NCBI GenBank assembly: GCA_025455665.1
Contig: JALOMC010000044.1
Location: 1 to 14,768, forward strand
Reading direction: 5' to 3'
Origin: Chitinophagaceae bacterium
GTDB lineage: Bacteria > Bacteroidota > Bacteroidia > Chitinophagales > Chitinophagaceae
DNA length: 14,768 bases
Position 1 is the stretch's first letter. Each line of letters opens with the position of its first letter. Below are positions 1 to 6,426 of this stretch, piece after piece. A program made the translations under genes and the position numbers. The notes under the pieces are model-generated. The model was not told the origin of the DNA. It made no database searches and saw only the letters and a list, made by a program, of their open reading frames with translations.

Positions 1-1
1 C

Positions 2-640
2 CTGATTATCAGCTCGGTGACCATGGTGCTGGCAGTACATGCCGGCCACAACATGGACCGTAAGCGGGTAGAAAAATATATGCTGTGGACCATCGTGGGT
101 GGTCTGGCATTTTTGGGCTGCCAGGCTTGGGAGTGGACCCACCTGATCACCGGCGGCCACGCTGTGCTGCTGGAAAATGGTACACTGGATGTAGTAACCA
201 CTACCGTGACCAACAACCCATGGGGTGCCGCTGTCAATCCTGCTGCTGCCCAGGCTGCATTGGCTGGCACGCCGCATGATCAGCTGGTAAAGCTGGCTTC
301 GCTGGCCATGGAGCATCATCACAATGCCGGCCAGCACTTTACAGCTGAGCAATTGGCTGCCATGAGCGATGCTGAACTCGTAAAGATGGTAGACCTGCAG
401 AACATAGCAGTAAGCACCACCGGCCCCCGGGCTTTTGGCGGTTACTTTTTTGGCATCACCGGTTTCCATGGCTTCCACGTATTCAGCGGGGTGGTTATCA
501 ACATTGTGATGTATATCAAAACTCGCTTGGGTCATTTCGACCAGCGTGGCCACTACGAAATGATTGAAAAATCAGGCCTGTACTGGCACTTTGTAGACCT
601 CGTGTGGGTGTTTGTATTCCTTTGCTTCTACCTCATCTAA
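2..640 (+). CDS. Cytochrome c oxidase subunit III (5'-truncated by window edge)
   Basis: Inner-membrane subunit III of a heme-copper (caa3-type) terminal oxidase. The frame is open from base 2, so the gene starts upstream of the window; the GTG at 17 and ATG at 23 are internal. Supporting motifs are a helix ending in QAWEWTHLI with the conserved membrane Glu (codon 131-133), the ITGFHGFHVFSG helix (about 452-490), and the C-terminal YWHFVDLVWVFVF helix typical of the family. Between these helices (about 146-427) lies a long hydrophilic segment that includes an EHHHNAGQH stretch; it is much longer than the short loop usual in this family. The subunit IV gene follows after 84 bp, and SCO and DUF420 genes lie further on, as in other Bacteroidota cox clusters. 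The last 19 bases including the stop sit in a 26-bp unit that is repeated just downstream. Subunit identity is secure. Confidence 0.93.
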   Translation: MIISSVTMVLAVHAGHNMDRKRVEKYMLWTIVGGLAFLGCQAWEWTHLITGGHAVLLENGTLDVVTTTVTNNPWGAAVNPAAAQAALAGTPHDQLVKLASLAMEHHHNAGQHFTAEQLAAMSDAELVKMVDLQNIAVSTTGPRAFGGYFFGITGFHGFHVFSGVVINIVMYIKTRLGHFDQRGHYEMIEKSGLYWHFVDLVWVFVFLCFYLI

Positions 641-675
641 CGGGTACTATTGCTTCTACCTCATCTAACGGGTAC
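622..675 (+). repeat. 26-bp direct repeat, 28-bp period, across the cox III stop codon
   Basis: Bases 622-647 and 650-675 are identical, separated by 2 bases. The first copy encodes the end of subunit III and its TAA; the second copy is untranslated and lies before the subunit IV gene. Because the period is not a multiple of 3, the second copy does not extend the protein. It looks like a recent tandem duplication or an assembly artefact. Confidence 0.9.
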
Positions 676-724
676 GAGGCGATCGTTCTTCTCCATTCGT
701 TTTTGAATTTTCAACCTGATTTAT

Positions 725-1153
725 ATGAGTCACGCTCCGGCCTCTTCAGAAATAAGCTTTCAGCAGCATCACGATGATGCCAGCTTTTACAAAACGGTCA
801 AGAAGGTCACCATCATCCTGACCATTATTACCATCATCGAACTTGGCCTTGGTTTGGTAATATACAAACTCGGTCATGGTCAGCCCGGTGCTATCCTGCT
901 TATCAAGGGTATCGTTACCATCTTGTCGTTGGCCAAAGCATTTTACATTACTTCTTACTTCATGCACCTGCGCGATGAGATCCGCAATTTCATCATGACC
1001 ATTGTAGTGCCCTTGTTGCTGTTCATTTGGTTCATTGCCGCCTTTTTGATTGATGGCAAGAGCTGGAGAGACCTGCGCAATACTGACGCCGGCAGCCGCC
1101 CTGCTGCTACTGAACAGGTAGAAAAAGCGGTGAAACCAGGCGCCGAGAAGTAA
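725..1153 (+). CDS. Cytochrome c oxidase subunit IV family protein (caa3 type)
   Basis: Small integral-membrane subunit of the bacterial caa3/quinol-type oxidase (COX4_pro family), 142 aa, the usual family length. There is a polar, His-containing N-terminus (QQHHDD). Three hydrophobic helices follow at about residues 27-47, 57-79 and 90-110. The second ends in the characteristic SYFMHLRDE segment that links helices 2 and 3. The C-terminus is a low-complexity charged tail. The ATG at 725 is the first start after the duplicated sequence and has no Shine-Dalgarno, as usual in Bacteroidota. It is probably co-transcribed with subunit III, and the unit ends at the hairpin terminator at 1191-1218. 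This subunit is thought to stabilise the oxidase complex rather than carry a cofactor. Confidence 0.9.
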   Translation: MSHAPASSEISFQQHHDDASFYKTVKKVTIILTIITIIELGLGLVIYKLGHGQPGAILLIKGIVTILSLAKAFYITSYFMHLRDEIRNFIMTIVVPLLLFIWFIAAFLIDGKSWRDLRNTDAGSRPAATEQVEKAVKPGAEK

Positions 1154-1190
1154 GCTCCCTTCGCTGACAGTAGATTTTCGATAAACAATG

Positions 1191-1218
1191 AACCGTTCGG
1201 CTTGCCGGGCGGTTTTTT
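1191..1218 (+). terminator. Rho-independent terminator of the cox unit
   Basis: Bases 1191-1200 can pair with 1205-1214 (ten pairs, two of them G-U) around a CTTG tetraloop. A run of six T follows (1213-1218). It lies 37 bases after the subunit IV stop and ahead of the SCO promoter-like box, so SCO and DUF420 are probably transcribed separately from the oxidase subunits. Confidence 0.82.
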
Positions 1219-1230
1219 GTTAGAATTAAT

Positions 1231-1262
1231 CGTCAAAATGACGGATGCGCAGCAGCCGTCAT
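1231..1262. promoter_or_regulatory. Inverted CGTCA/TGACG motifs upstream of the SCO gene
   Basis: ATGACGG (1238-1244) and CCGTCAT (1256-1262) form a perfect 7-bp inverted repeat with an 11-base spacer. A further CGTCA at 1231-1235 forms a second, tighter inverted pair with TGACG (1239-1243). The cluster sits 12 to 43 bases before the promoter-like box of the SCO gene, a position suited to a regulator-binding site. Function is inferred from position only. Confidence 0.35.
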
Positions 1263-1273
1263 AGCTAGGCAAA

Positions 1274-1281
1274 TACCTTTG
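1274..1281 (+). promoter_or_regulatory. TAnnTTTG -7 box before SCO
   Basis: TACCTTTG matches the Bacteroidota sigma-A -7 consensus TAnnTTTG exactly. It ends 5 bases before the SCO start codon, implying a very short or absent leader. No clear TTG-type -33 element is visible at the usual spacing. Confidence 0.55.
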
Positions 1282-1286
1282 CACCC

Positions 1287-2102
1287 ATGAATAAAACAGC
1301 CTGGTGGGGCCTGCTCATTGCTCTCTTTCTGCCCATTGGCAGCTATATGCTGGTAAAGGGGCTGGGTGAAGATGCTGTAAGCATGCCAGCAAAGTTTTTT
1401 GCCGACAGTGTGGTAGCGCAGGTAAAGGATGGTAAAACAACCTACGATACTGTTTGGCATCGTATCCCCAACTTTACCTTCACCGACCAGTTAGGGCGCC
1501 GCATTTCGCTTGACGAGTTGGAAGGCAAGATCATCATCGTCAACAGCTTTTTTACCCGCTGTCCGAACATTTGCCCGGGTCTCACCCGCAACATTCGCAA
1601 GCTGCAGGCATCGTTCGAAAATCCTAACCCGAAGAAGAAAAATTACAACGACTCTTCGATTGTGTACTTTCTCTCACTGAGTGTTGATAGCGAACGTGAC
1701 AGCGTGGAGGCCTTGAAGCGCTGGGCCGAGCGGTTTCAGGTAAATGGTGATAGCTGGAGTTTGCTCACCGGCCCCAAAAAAGAAATTTACGAGTTGCTGC
1801 TCAACGATTTCAAGCTGGCTTCGCAAGATGGTGAAGGGGTGGACTCTAACTTCATTCACAGCGAAAAAGTAATGCTGCTGGACAGGAACCGCATAGTGCG
1901 TGGATTTTACAACGGGTTAGATAGCACAGAAATGATGCGCCTGGCCGAAGATGTGGGCCGTTTGTTCCTGGAACGCAATCGCAACAAGCCATCCATTTTT
2001 CGCCAATACATTCCATTGCTGCCAGTATTGGCCACCATTCCATTCATTTTGTTGGTTGTCATGTTCCTGCTCAATCGCAATCGTAAGCGGGAAGTGTATT
2101 AA
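1287..2102 (+). CDS. SCO1/SenC family copper chaperone for cytochrome oxidase
   Basis: Membrane-anchored thioredoxin-fold protein that delivers copper to, or reduces, the CuA site of cytochrome c oxidase subunit II on the periplasmic side. It has 271 aa. An N-terminal membrane helix spans about residues 5-23. The SCO domain follows from about residue 58, with the copper-binding CPNIC motif (Cys92 and Cys96) and the conserved distal His191 in NFIHSEKV. All three copper ligands are present. Unlike a standard SCO, the C-terminus carries a second hydrophobic helix at about residues 242-262 followed by a basic tail (NRNRKRE), so the domain may be tethered at both ends. It lies directly behind the oxidase subunits but after a terminator, and DUF420 follows after 37 bp. 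Family assignment is firm; the role in this oxidase is inferred from context. Confidence 0.92.
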   Translation: MNKTAWWGLLIALFLPIGSYMLVKGLGEDAVSMPAKFFADSVVAQVKDGKTTYDTVWHRIPNFTFTDQLGRRISLDELEGKIIIVNSFFTRCPNICPGLTRNIRKLQASFENPNPKKKNYNDSSIVYFLSLSVDSERDSVEALKRWAERFQVNGDSWSLLTGPKKEIYELLLNDFKLASQDGEGVDSNFIHSEKVMLLDRNRIVRGFYNGLDSTEMMRLAEDVGRLFLERNRNKPSIFRQYIPLLPVLATIPFILLVVMFLLNRNRKREVY

Positions 2103-2139
2103 GAGCCCCGTTTTTCTAAACCAATAAAGCTCCCGATAT

Positions 2140-2724
2140 ATGTTAGCTCCCAGTATGCAGAAAAATGATAAGCAAGCCCGCTTGCTCATCGGCGTTTTTT
2201 CTTTTGTTGTTTTTGCCGCCGTGGTTTTGTTGTCACGAGTAAAGCTGGAAGTAGATCTCGGCTTCGATGTGCACATATTTGCTACTGCTAATGCAGTAAT
2301 CAATAGCATGATAGCCGTGCTGTTGATAGCAGCGCTGGTGGCTGTAAAGCAGCGTAAATATCAACTGCATAAAAAAATGATGATGGCAGCGCTGTGGCTA
2401 AGCGTCGTGTTTTTAGTATCGTATATAGCCCACCACTTATTGGCCGGCGATACCCGCTATGGCGATGCCAACCTGGATGGCGTGGTAGACGAGGCCGAAC
2501 TAGCTGCTGTAGGTGCCATGCGTTATGTGTACCTGATCATTCTGCTCACGCATATTTTCCTGGCAGCCGTCATCCTGCCGTTCATTCTCTTCACCGCTTA
2601 CCGCGGCCTTACAGCTGAGTTTGCTGCGCATCGCAAGCTGGCAAAAATTACCTGGCCTTTGTGGTTGTATGTGGCCATCACTGGTCCGGTGGTGTACTTT
2701 CTCATCAGCCCATACTACACCTGA
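2140..2724 (+). CDS. DUF420 membrane protein (CtaM/YozB-like) with an EF-hand-like loop
   Basis: Polytopic inner-membrane protein of the DUF420 family, 194 aa, with about five hydrophobic segments (near residues 13-32, 46-68, 82-101, 127-155 and 172-190). Conserved membrane-edge histidines are His45, His77, His98/99 and His138. DUF420 members such as Bacillus CtaM are needed for heme-copper oxidase assembly, and its place after SCO supports that role. The extracytoplasmic loop between the third and fourth segments carries a canonical calcium-type loop at residues 109-120 (D-x-N-x-D-G-x-V-D-x-x-E). The first ATG (2140) is used here; a second in-frame ATG at 2155 is an equally plausible start. 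It ends 4 bp from the stop of the convergent alkyltransferase-like gene. Confidence 0.87.
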   Translation: MLAPSMQKNDKQARLLIGVFSFVVFAAVVLLSRVKLEVDLGFDVHIFATANAVINSMIAVLLIAALVAVKQRKYQLHKKMMMAALWLSVVFLVSYIAHHLLAGDTRYGDANLDGVVDEAELAAVGAMRYVYLIILLTHIFLAAVILPFILFTAYRGLTAEFAAHRKLAKITWPLWLYVAITGPVVYFLISPYYT

Positions 2725-2728
2725 GCTG

Positions 2729-3106
2729 CTACAGTTCCAGCTCTTTAGCAGGATCCCAAAACAGCGTGGTGAAATTCAGCACCCGATCGTCTTTCACCGT
2801 CACCCCATCAGCTTCCAGCAATTCCTGCATGCGGGTAGGCGTGCCGAAATGTGCTTTACCGCTCAGCATTCCCATGCGGTTTACTACCCGCTGTGCTGGC
2901 ACGTGGTGCTGCGTGTGGGCGGCATTCATGGCCCAGCCTACCATGCGGGCACTCATTTTGCTGCCCAGGTACGCCGCTATGGCACCGTAGGTGGTCACCC
3001 GGCCGCGGGGCACCTGCATCACTACATCCCATACATCTTTAAAGAATTGCTGTTGCGATGAGGTGCCGGTGGCCGGTTTCACATCTTTGGGTAGTTTTTT
3101 AGACAT
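2729..3106 (-). CDS. MGMT-family alkyltransferase-like protein lacking the acceptor Cys
   Basis: Small (125 aa) protein matching the C-terminal DNA-binding domain of O6-alkylguanine-DNA alkyltransferases. Visible features are the helix-turn-helix region VPRGRVTTYGAIAAYLG (residues 32-48), the SARMVGWAMN segment with the Arg54 finger that flips out the damaged base, and the segment around the active-site loop. Where true alkyltransferases have PCHRV, this protein has PAQRV (residues 70-74), so both the acceptor Cys and its neighbouring His are missing. It cannot self-alkylate. By analogy with ATL proteins it may recognise alkylated guanine and hand it to nucleotide excision repair. The ATG at 3106 gives a typical ATL length. 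It is transcribed alone, divergently from the Mo-hydroxylase operon. Confidence 0.88.
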   Translation of the reverse strand: MSKKLPKDVKPATGTSSQQQFFKDVWDVVMQVPRGRVTTYGAIAAYLGSKMSARMVGWAMNAAHTQHHVPAQRVVNRMGMLSGKAHFGTPTRMQELLEADGVTVKDDRVLNFTTLFWDPAKELEL

Positions 3107-3200
3107 GCCGATAGCAAGGGTGGTGATGCTTTGCTAACTTACAACGCCGAACGATTGCGGCAGCCAAAAAATACTGCCGTGGCCAACTCAACATTTTGAT

Positions 3201-3607
3201 ATGCCTAGTTACAACCTTTCCATCAACGGCAAAACCTATCCGGTAGAGGCCGAAGCCAATATGCCATTGCTGTGGGTGCTACGAGACCTGCTGCAACTGA
3301 CCGGTACCAAATACGGCTGTGGCATTGCACAGTGCGGTGCTTGCACCGTTCACTTCAACGGGGCGCCGGTGCGCAGCTGCAGTGTAACGGTAGCAGTGGC
3401 TGCCCGGCAAAAGATTACGACCATTGAAGGCCTGGCGGCCGATACTGCCAAAGCGGACAAATAATGGCCGCCGCAGCCTTGCTGAAAAACAACCCAAACC
3501 CTTCCGACGAAGACATTATTGCTGCTATGCAGGGCAACCTGTGCCGTTGTGGTACCTATCAACGGATCCTGAATGCCGTGAAAAAGGCAGCCGCTGCTAC
3601 TCGTTGA
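3201..3607 (+). pseudogene. Isoquinoline 1-oxidoreductase-type 2Fe-2S small subunit, disrupted by deletion and frameshift
   Basis: Electron-transfer subunit of a xanthine-oxidase-family molybdenum hydroxylase, normally about 150 aa with two 2Fe-2S domains. Frame 1 (3201-3464, 87 aa) encodes the plant-ferredoxin-like domain with its four cluster cysteines, Cys40, Cys45, Cys48 and Cys60. It then runs past EGLAA into a few out-of-frame codons and stops. The second domain resumes in a different frame: from base 3443 it reads YCQSGQIMAAAALL, and it continues through NLCRCGTYQRI to a TGA at 3605-3607. The family segment expected between EGLxA and YCQSGQI (about 19 residues, ending Q-C-G) is absent, including the first Cys of the C-x2-C pair. 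The simplest reading is a deletion of about 55 bp whose length is not a multiple of 3. The TAATG overlap at 3462-3466 is then a by-product, although it would permit translation of a 47-aa fragment. A real mutation or an assembly error are both possible. Confidence 0.85.
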
Positions 3608-3647
3608 GGACGTCATTTTTTCATCTACCCCCCGAATCTGTTTGCAC

Positions 3648-5753
3648 ATGAGCTATCCATCTACTGTCGATCGTCGCCGGTTTCTGCGTTTGTCGGGCCT
3701 TACTGGTTTGGGCCTTACCGCCGCCATGGGCGTGGAGCTGTCGGCCTGGATCAACATTGATAAAAATGGGCTGGTCACGCTGCTGAGCCATCGGGCTGAA
3801 ATGGGGCAGGGGGCCTACCAATCGGTGCCACAAATAATAGCTGAAGAACTAGAGGTGCGGCTGGAAGACATACAGATTGAATTTGCACCGGGCCATCCCA
3901 GCAAGTTTGGCAGCCAGATCACCGGTGGCAGCTCCACCATCAGAGGAGCTTACAAGCAGCTGCTGCGCACCAGTGCAGCAGCCCGCGAAATGCTGATAGC
4001 CGCTGCCGCCCAACAGTGGAAAGTGCCGGCTACCGAGTGCCATGCCAAAGCGGGTGAAGTAGTGCATGCGGCTACCGGCCGCAAACTGGCGTATGGCGCT
4101 TTGGTAGAAACTGCCGCCAAGCTAAAAGCGCCGGCACAAGTGCCACTGAAGCTGCGCAAGGACTACCAATTGATCGGCAAGCCACTCCCCCGAAAGGATA
4201 CTCCGCTGAAAGTAAACGGCAGTGCCATTTTTGGGCTGGATAAAGTAGTGCCCGGCATGCTGCATGCTGTGGTAGAGCGCAGCCCCCGCTGGCATGGCAA
4301 AGTGAAATCATTCAATGCCGATGTAGTCAAAGCATTGCCGGGCGTAAAAGCAGTATTCAAAGTGGTGATGCCGGTATTTGCTTTTGAACGCGAAGGCGTA
4401 GCCATTGTAGCCACCAATACTTGGGCAGCTATGCAGGCCCGCAAGCAGCTGAAGGTGGAGTGGGACGACAGTTCCATACCAGTACTGGCCAGCACCGGGC
4501 AATTGTACCAGCAAATGACGGCCGACCTGGAAAAGCCGGGCAATAGCATTCGCACCGGTGGCAATTTTGAGCGGACCTATACAGAAGCTGCCAAAAAATT
4601 GGAAGCCGTATACCAAACACCCTACGAGGCGCATGCCTGCATGGAGCCGCTCAACTGTGTAGCACATTGGCAGCAAGACAAAGTAGAAATATGGGGCCCT
4701 ATTCAGGCGCCCGACTGGGTACAAGGCGATATAGCAGGCCGACTGAATTTGAAGCCTGAGCAGGTGATTGTAAACATGACCTTTTTGGGCGGAGGCTTTG
4801 GCCGTAAAGCATTTACCGACTACACAGCCGAAGCGGTATTTATTTCAAAAGAAGTAAAAGCACCGGTAAAAGTAACCTGGACCCGCGAAGACGATATGAC
4901 GCAAGGACCCTTCAGGCCGGGTGCCATGTACAAGTGCCGGGCAGCGCTGAATGGCGAACGCATTGCTGCATTTGAAACCCGCATGGCTGGCCAGAATATG
5001 GGCCTGCAGGAAAGCCCGCGGTTTGACAGAAATGCGTTTAACGAAAACCTGATGGAAGGCTTGTGTGAGCCGTATATCGACGCCTTCAGGCACTACAGCT
5101 TTAGCGACGTGCCTACCGAAACACCCGTGCCCGTGATGTGGTGGCGCAGCGTGTATGCCAGTACCAATACGTTTGCCTACGAAAGTTTTATGGACGAGCT
5201 GGCACAGGCCGCTGGCAAAGATCCGCTGGCATTCAGAAGGTCGCACCTGCCAGCCGAGCGACACCAGGCACTGCTGGCCAGGCTGGCTGAGGTGAGTGGC
5301 TGGAACCAACGAAAGAAGGGCGAGGGATACGGCATGGCGCTGACGCAGTGCTTTGGCAGCATTGTGGGCGAAGTGGTAAAAGTGAGCAAAGCCAATGAAG
5401 GGGGCGTGAAGATAGACAAGGTTTGGGCGGTGGTAGACTGCGGCTGGTATGTGAACCCCGACATTGTGCAGGCGCAGGTAGAAGGCAGTGTGTACATGGC
5501 ACTTGGTGCCGCTGTTACTCACGAAACGCATTTTGCGGATGGTAAAGCGGTGGAAACCAATTTTCTCGATTACAACCTGCCCCGCATAGGAGATATTGGT
5601 AAGATAGAAGTGTACCTGATGGACAATGAAGAAAAGGCGGGTGGCGTAGGCGAGCCTGGACTCCCTCCTTTTGCACCAGCCCTTTGCAATGCCATTTTCG
5701 ACCTGACCGGTAAGCGCATCCGCAAGTTGCCCTTTAGCCTGCAAGAGCTATGA
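3648..5753 (+). CDS. Molybdopterin-binding large subunit of a xanthine-oxidase-family dehydrogenase (isoquinoline 1-oxidoreductase beta-like)
   Basis: Catalytic Mo-cofactor subunit of a molybdenum hydroxylase, 701 aa from the ATG at 3648; a TTG two codons earlier is a less likely start. It hydroxylates N-heterocycles or oxidises aldehydes, with electrons leaving through the 2Fe-2S subunit encoded just upstream. Seen in order: a twin-arginine motif DRRRFLRLSG near the N-terminus, RAEMGQGAYQSVPQI and GSQITGGSSTIRGAY (Mo-domain signatures), LIGKPLPRKDTPLKVNG (start of the core hydroxylase domain), MTFLGGGFGRKAF, VMWWRSVYASTN, and GGVGEPGLPPFAP with the probable catalytic Glu at residue 669. The substrate cannot be read from sequence. 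The spacing between the Tat motif and the mature domain is short, with no clear cleavage site. The gene is open throughout, but its partner subunit appears broken. Confidence 0.9.
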   Translation: MSYPSTVDRRRFLRLSGLTGLGLTAAMGVELSAWINIDKNGLVTLLSHRAEMGQGAYQSVPQIIAEELEVRLEDIQIEFAPGHPSKFGSQITGGSSTIRGAYKQLLRTSAAAREMLIAAAAQQWKVPATECHAKAGEVVHAATGRKLAYGALVETAAKLKAPAQVPLKLRKDYQLIGKPLPRKDTPLKVNGSAIFGLDKVVPGMLHAVVERSPRWHGKVKSFNADVVKALPGVKAVFKVVMPVFAFEREGVAIVATNTWAAMQARKQLKVEWDDSSIPVLASTGQLYQQMTADLEKPGNSIRTGGNFERTYTEAAKKLEAVYQTPYEAHACMEPLNCVAHWQQDKVEIWGPIQAPDWVQGDIAGRLNLKPEQVIVNMTFLGGGFGRKAFTDYTAEAVFISKEVKAPVKVTWTREDDMTQGPFRPGAMYKCRAALNGERIAAFETRMAGQNMGLQESPRFDRNAFNENLMEGLCEPYIDAFRHYSFSDVPTETPVPVMWWRSVYASTNTFAYESFMDELAQAAGKDPLAFRRSHLPAERHQALLARLAEVSGWNQRKKGEGYGMALTQCFGSIVGEVVKVSKANEGGVKIDKVWAVVDCGWYVNPDIVQAQVEGSVYMALGAAVTHETHFADGKAVETNFLDYNLPRIGDIGKIEVYLMDNEEKAGGVGEPGLPPFAPALCNAIFDLTGKRIRKLPFSLQEL

Positions 5754-6388
5754 ATGGCAAGCGATGGAGGGTAGCTGTGCTGGTAGCAGCCGCATTTATA
5801 GTTGCCTGCCACCCCACGCATTCGCCGGTACCGGCCGCTTCCGATACCGCTCAAAACAGTCTGGCTATTACTGATCGGTTGCCTTACTTATCGGCTCAGC
5901 AATTGGCTGAAGGGTTGGCAGCAGCCCCCATATTGCCGCCGATCAAGCAACTTCAACCACCATTCGACTCCTTGTCTTTTGATAAAGCGATTGCCTACGA
6001 CTACAATGGTGCCAAAGGCGAGCCAACCTTGTACATAGTAGAAGATGGCCGGCTGGCGCCAACTGTACTGGCGCAGCAGCCACTTGGGCAGCAAGAGGTA
6101 GCAGCTGTGCTGGGCCTGCTGAGTAGCCGGCGGGCTTATGGCGACGCGCCGGCTTTTTGCTTCGAGCCACATTTGGGCATTGTGCTGTACCGTGCCGATA
6201 CGGTGGTGGGGCATTTGAGTATATGCATCAGCTGCAAGCGTTTGGCAAGTTCACCTGCGCTTCCGCCCGGTATTTTTCGGCTTATTCAAATGCAAGACGG
6301 ACCATCTTATCCGGCCGATGGGTTGAACGATCGGGCGCTGCTGCAACTGCGCAAATGGCTGAAGCAGTGGCAGTTTCGGTTATTTTAG
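5750..6388 (+). CDS. Lipoprotein of unknown function, coupled to the Mo-hydroxylase gene
   Basis: A 212-aa predicted lipoprotein. A basic N-terminus (NGKRWR) is followed by a hydrophobic stretch ending in IVAC, with Cys20 as the lipidation site. The rest is soluble and periplasmic or outer-membrane associated. I do not recognise a named domain. The C-terminal half has a recognisable pattern, FCFEPHLGIVLY (136-147) then GHLSICISCK (154-163), giving three cysteines and a histidine that could bind a metal or form disulfides. I recall similar C-F-x-P-x-H / C-x2-C proteins in Bacteroidota, but cannot confirm this here. Its ATG overlaps the stop of the large-subunit gene (ATGA at 5750-5753), so translation is probably coupled. 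No terminator is visible before it; the operon appears to end at 6388. Confidence 0.75.
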   Translation: MNGKRWRVAVLVAAAFIVACHPTHSPVPAASDTAQNSLAITDRLPYLSAQQLAEGLAAAPILPPIKQLQPPFDSLSFDKAIAYDYNGAKGEPTLYIVEDGRLAPTVLAQQPLGQQEVAAVLGLLSSRRAYGDAPAFCFEPHLGIVLYRADTVVGHLSICISCKRLASSPALPPGIFRLIQMQDGPSYPADGLNDRALLQLRKWLKQWQFRLF

Positions 6389-6426
6389 TATAGATCTATC
6401 AACAAAAACGCATCCCGTATATTCGT

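Noticed and set aside
3201..3607. Two separate small ferredoxin genes joined by a TAATG stop-start overlap
   Set aside because: The second frame carries family sequence (YCQSGQI) upstream of the ATG, which shows it is the continuation of one damaged gene and not an independent start.
4845..5744. 299-codon open frame on the minus strand
   Set aside because: It lies wholly antisense to the Mo-hydroxylase large subunit, and its product is rich in His, Phe and Ala with no recognisable domain. It is a codon-bias shadow.
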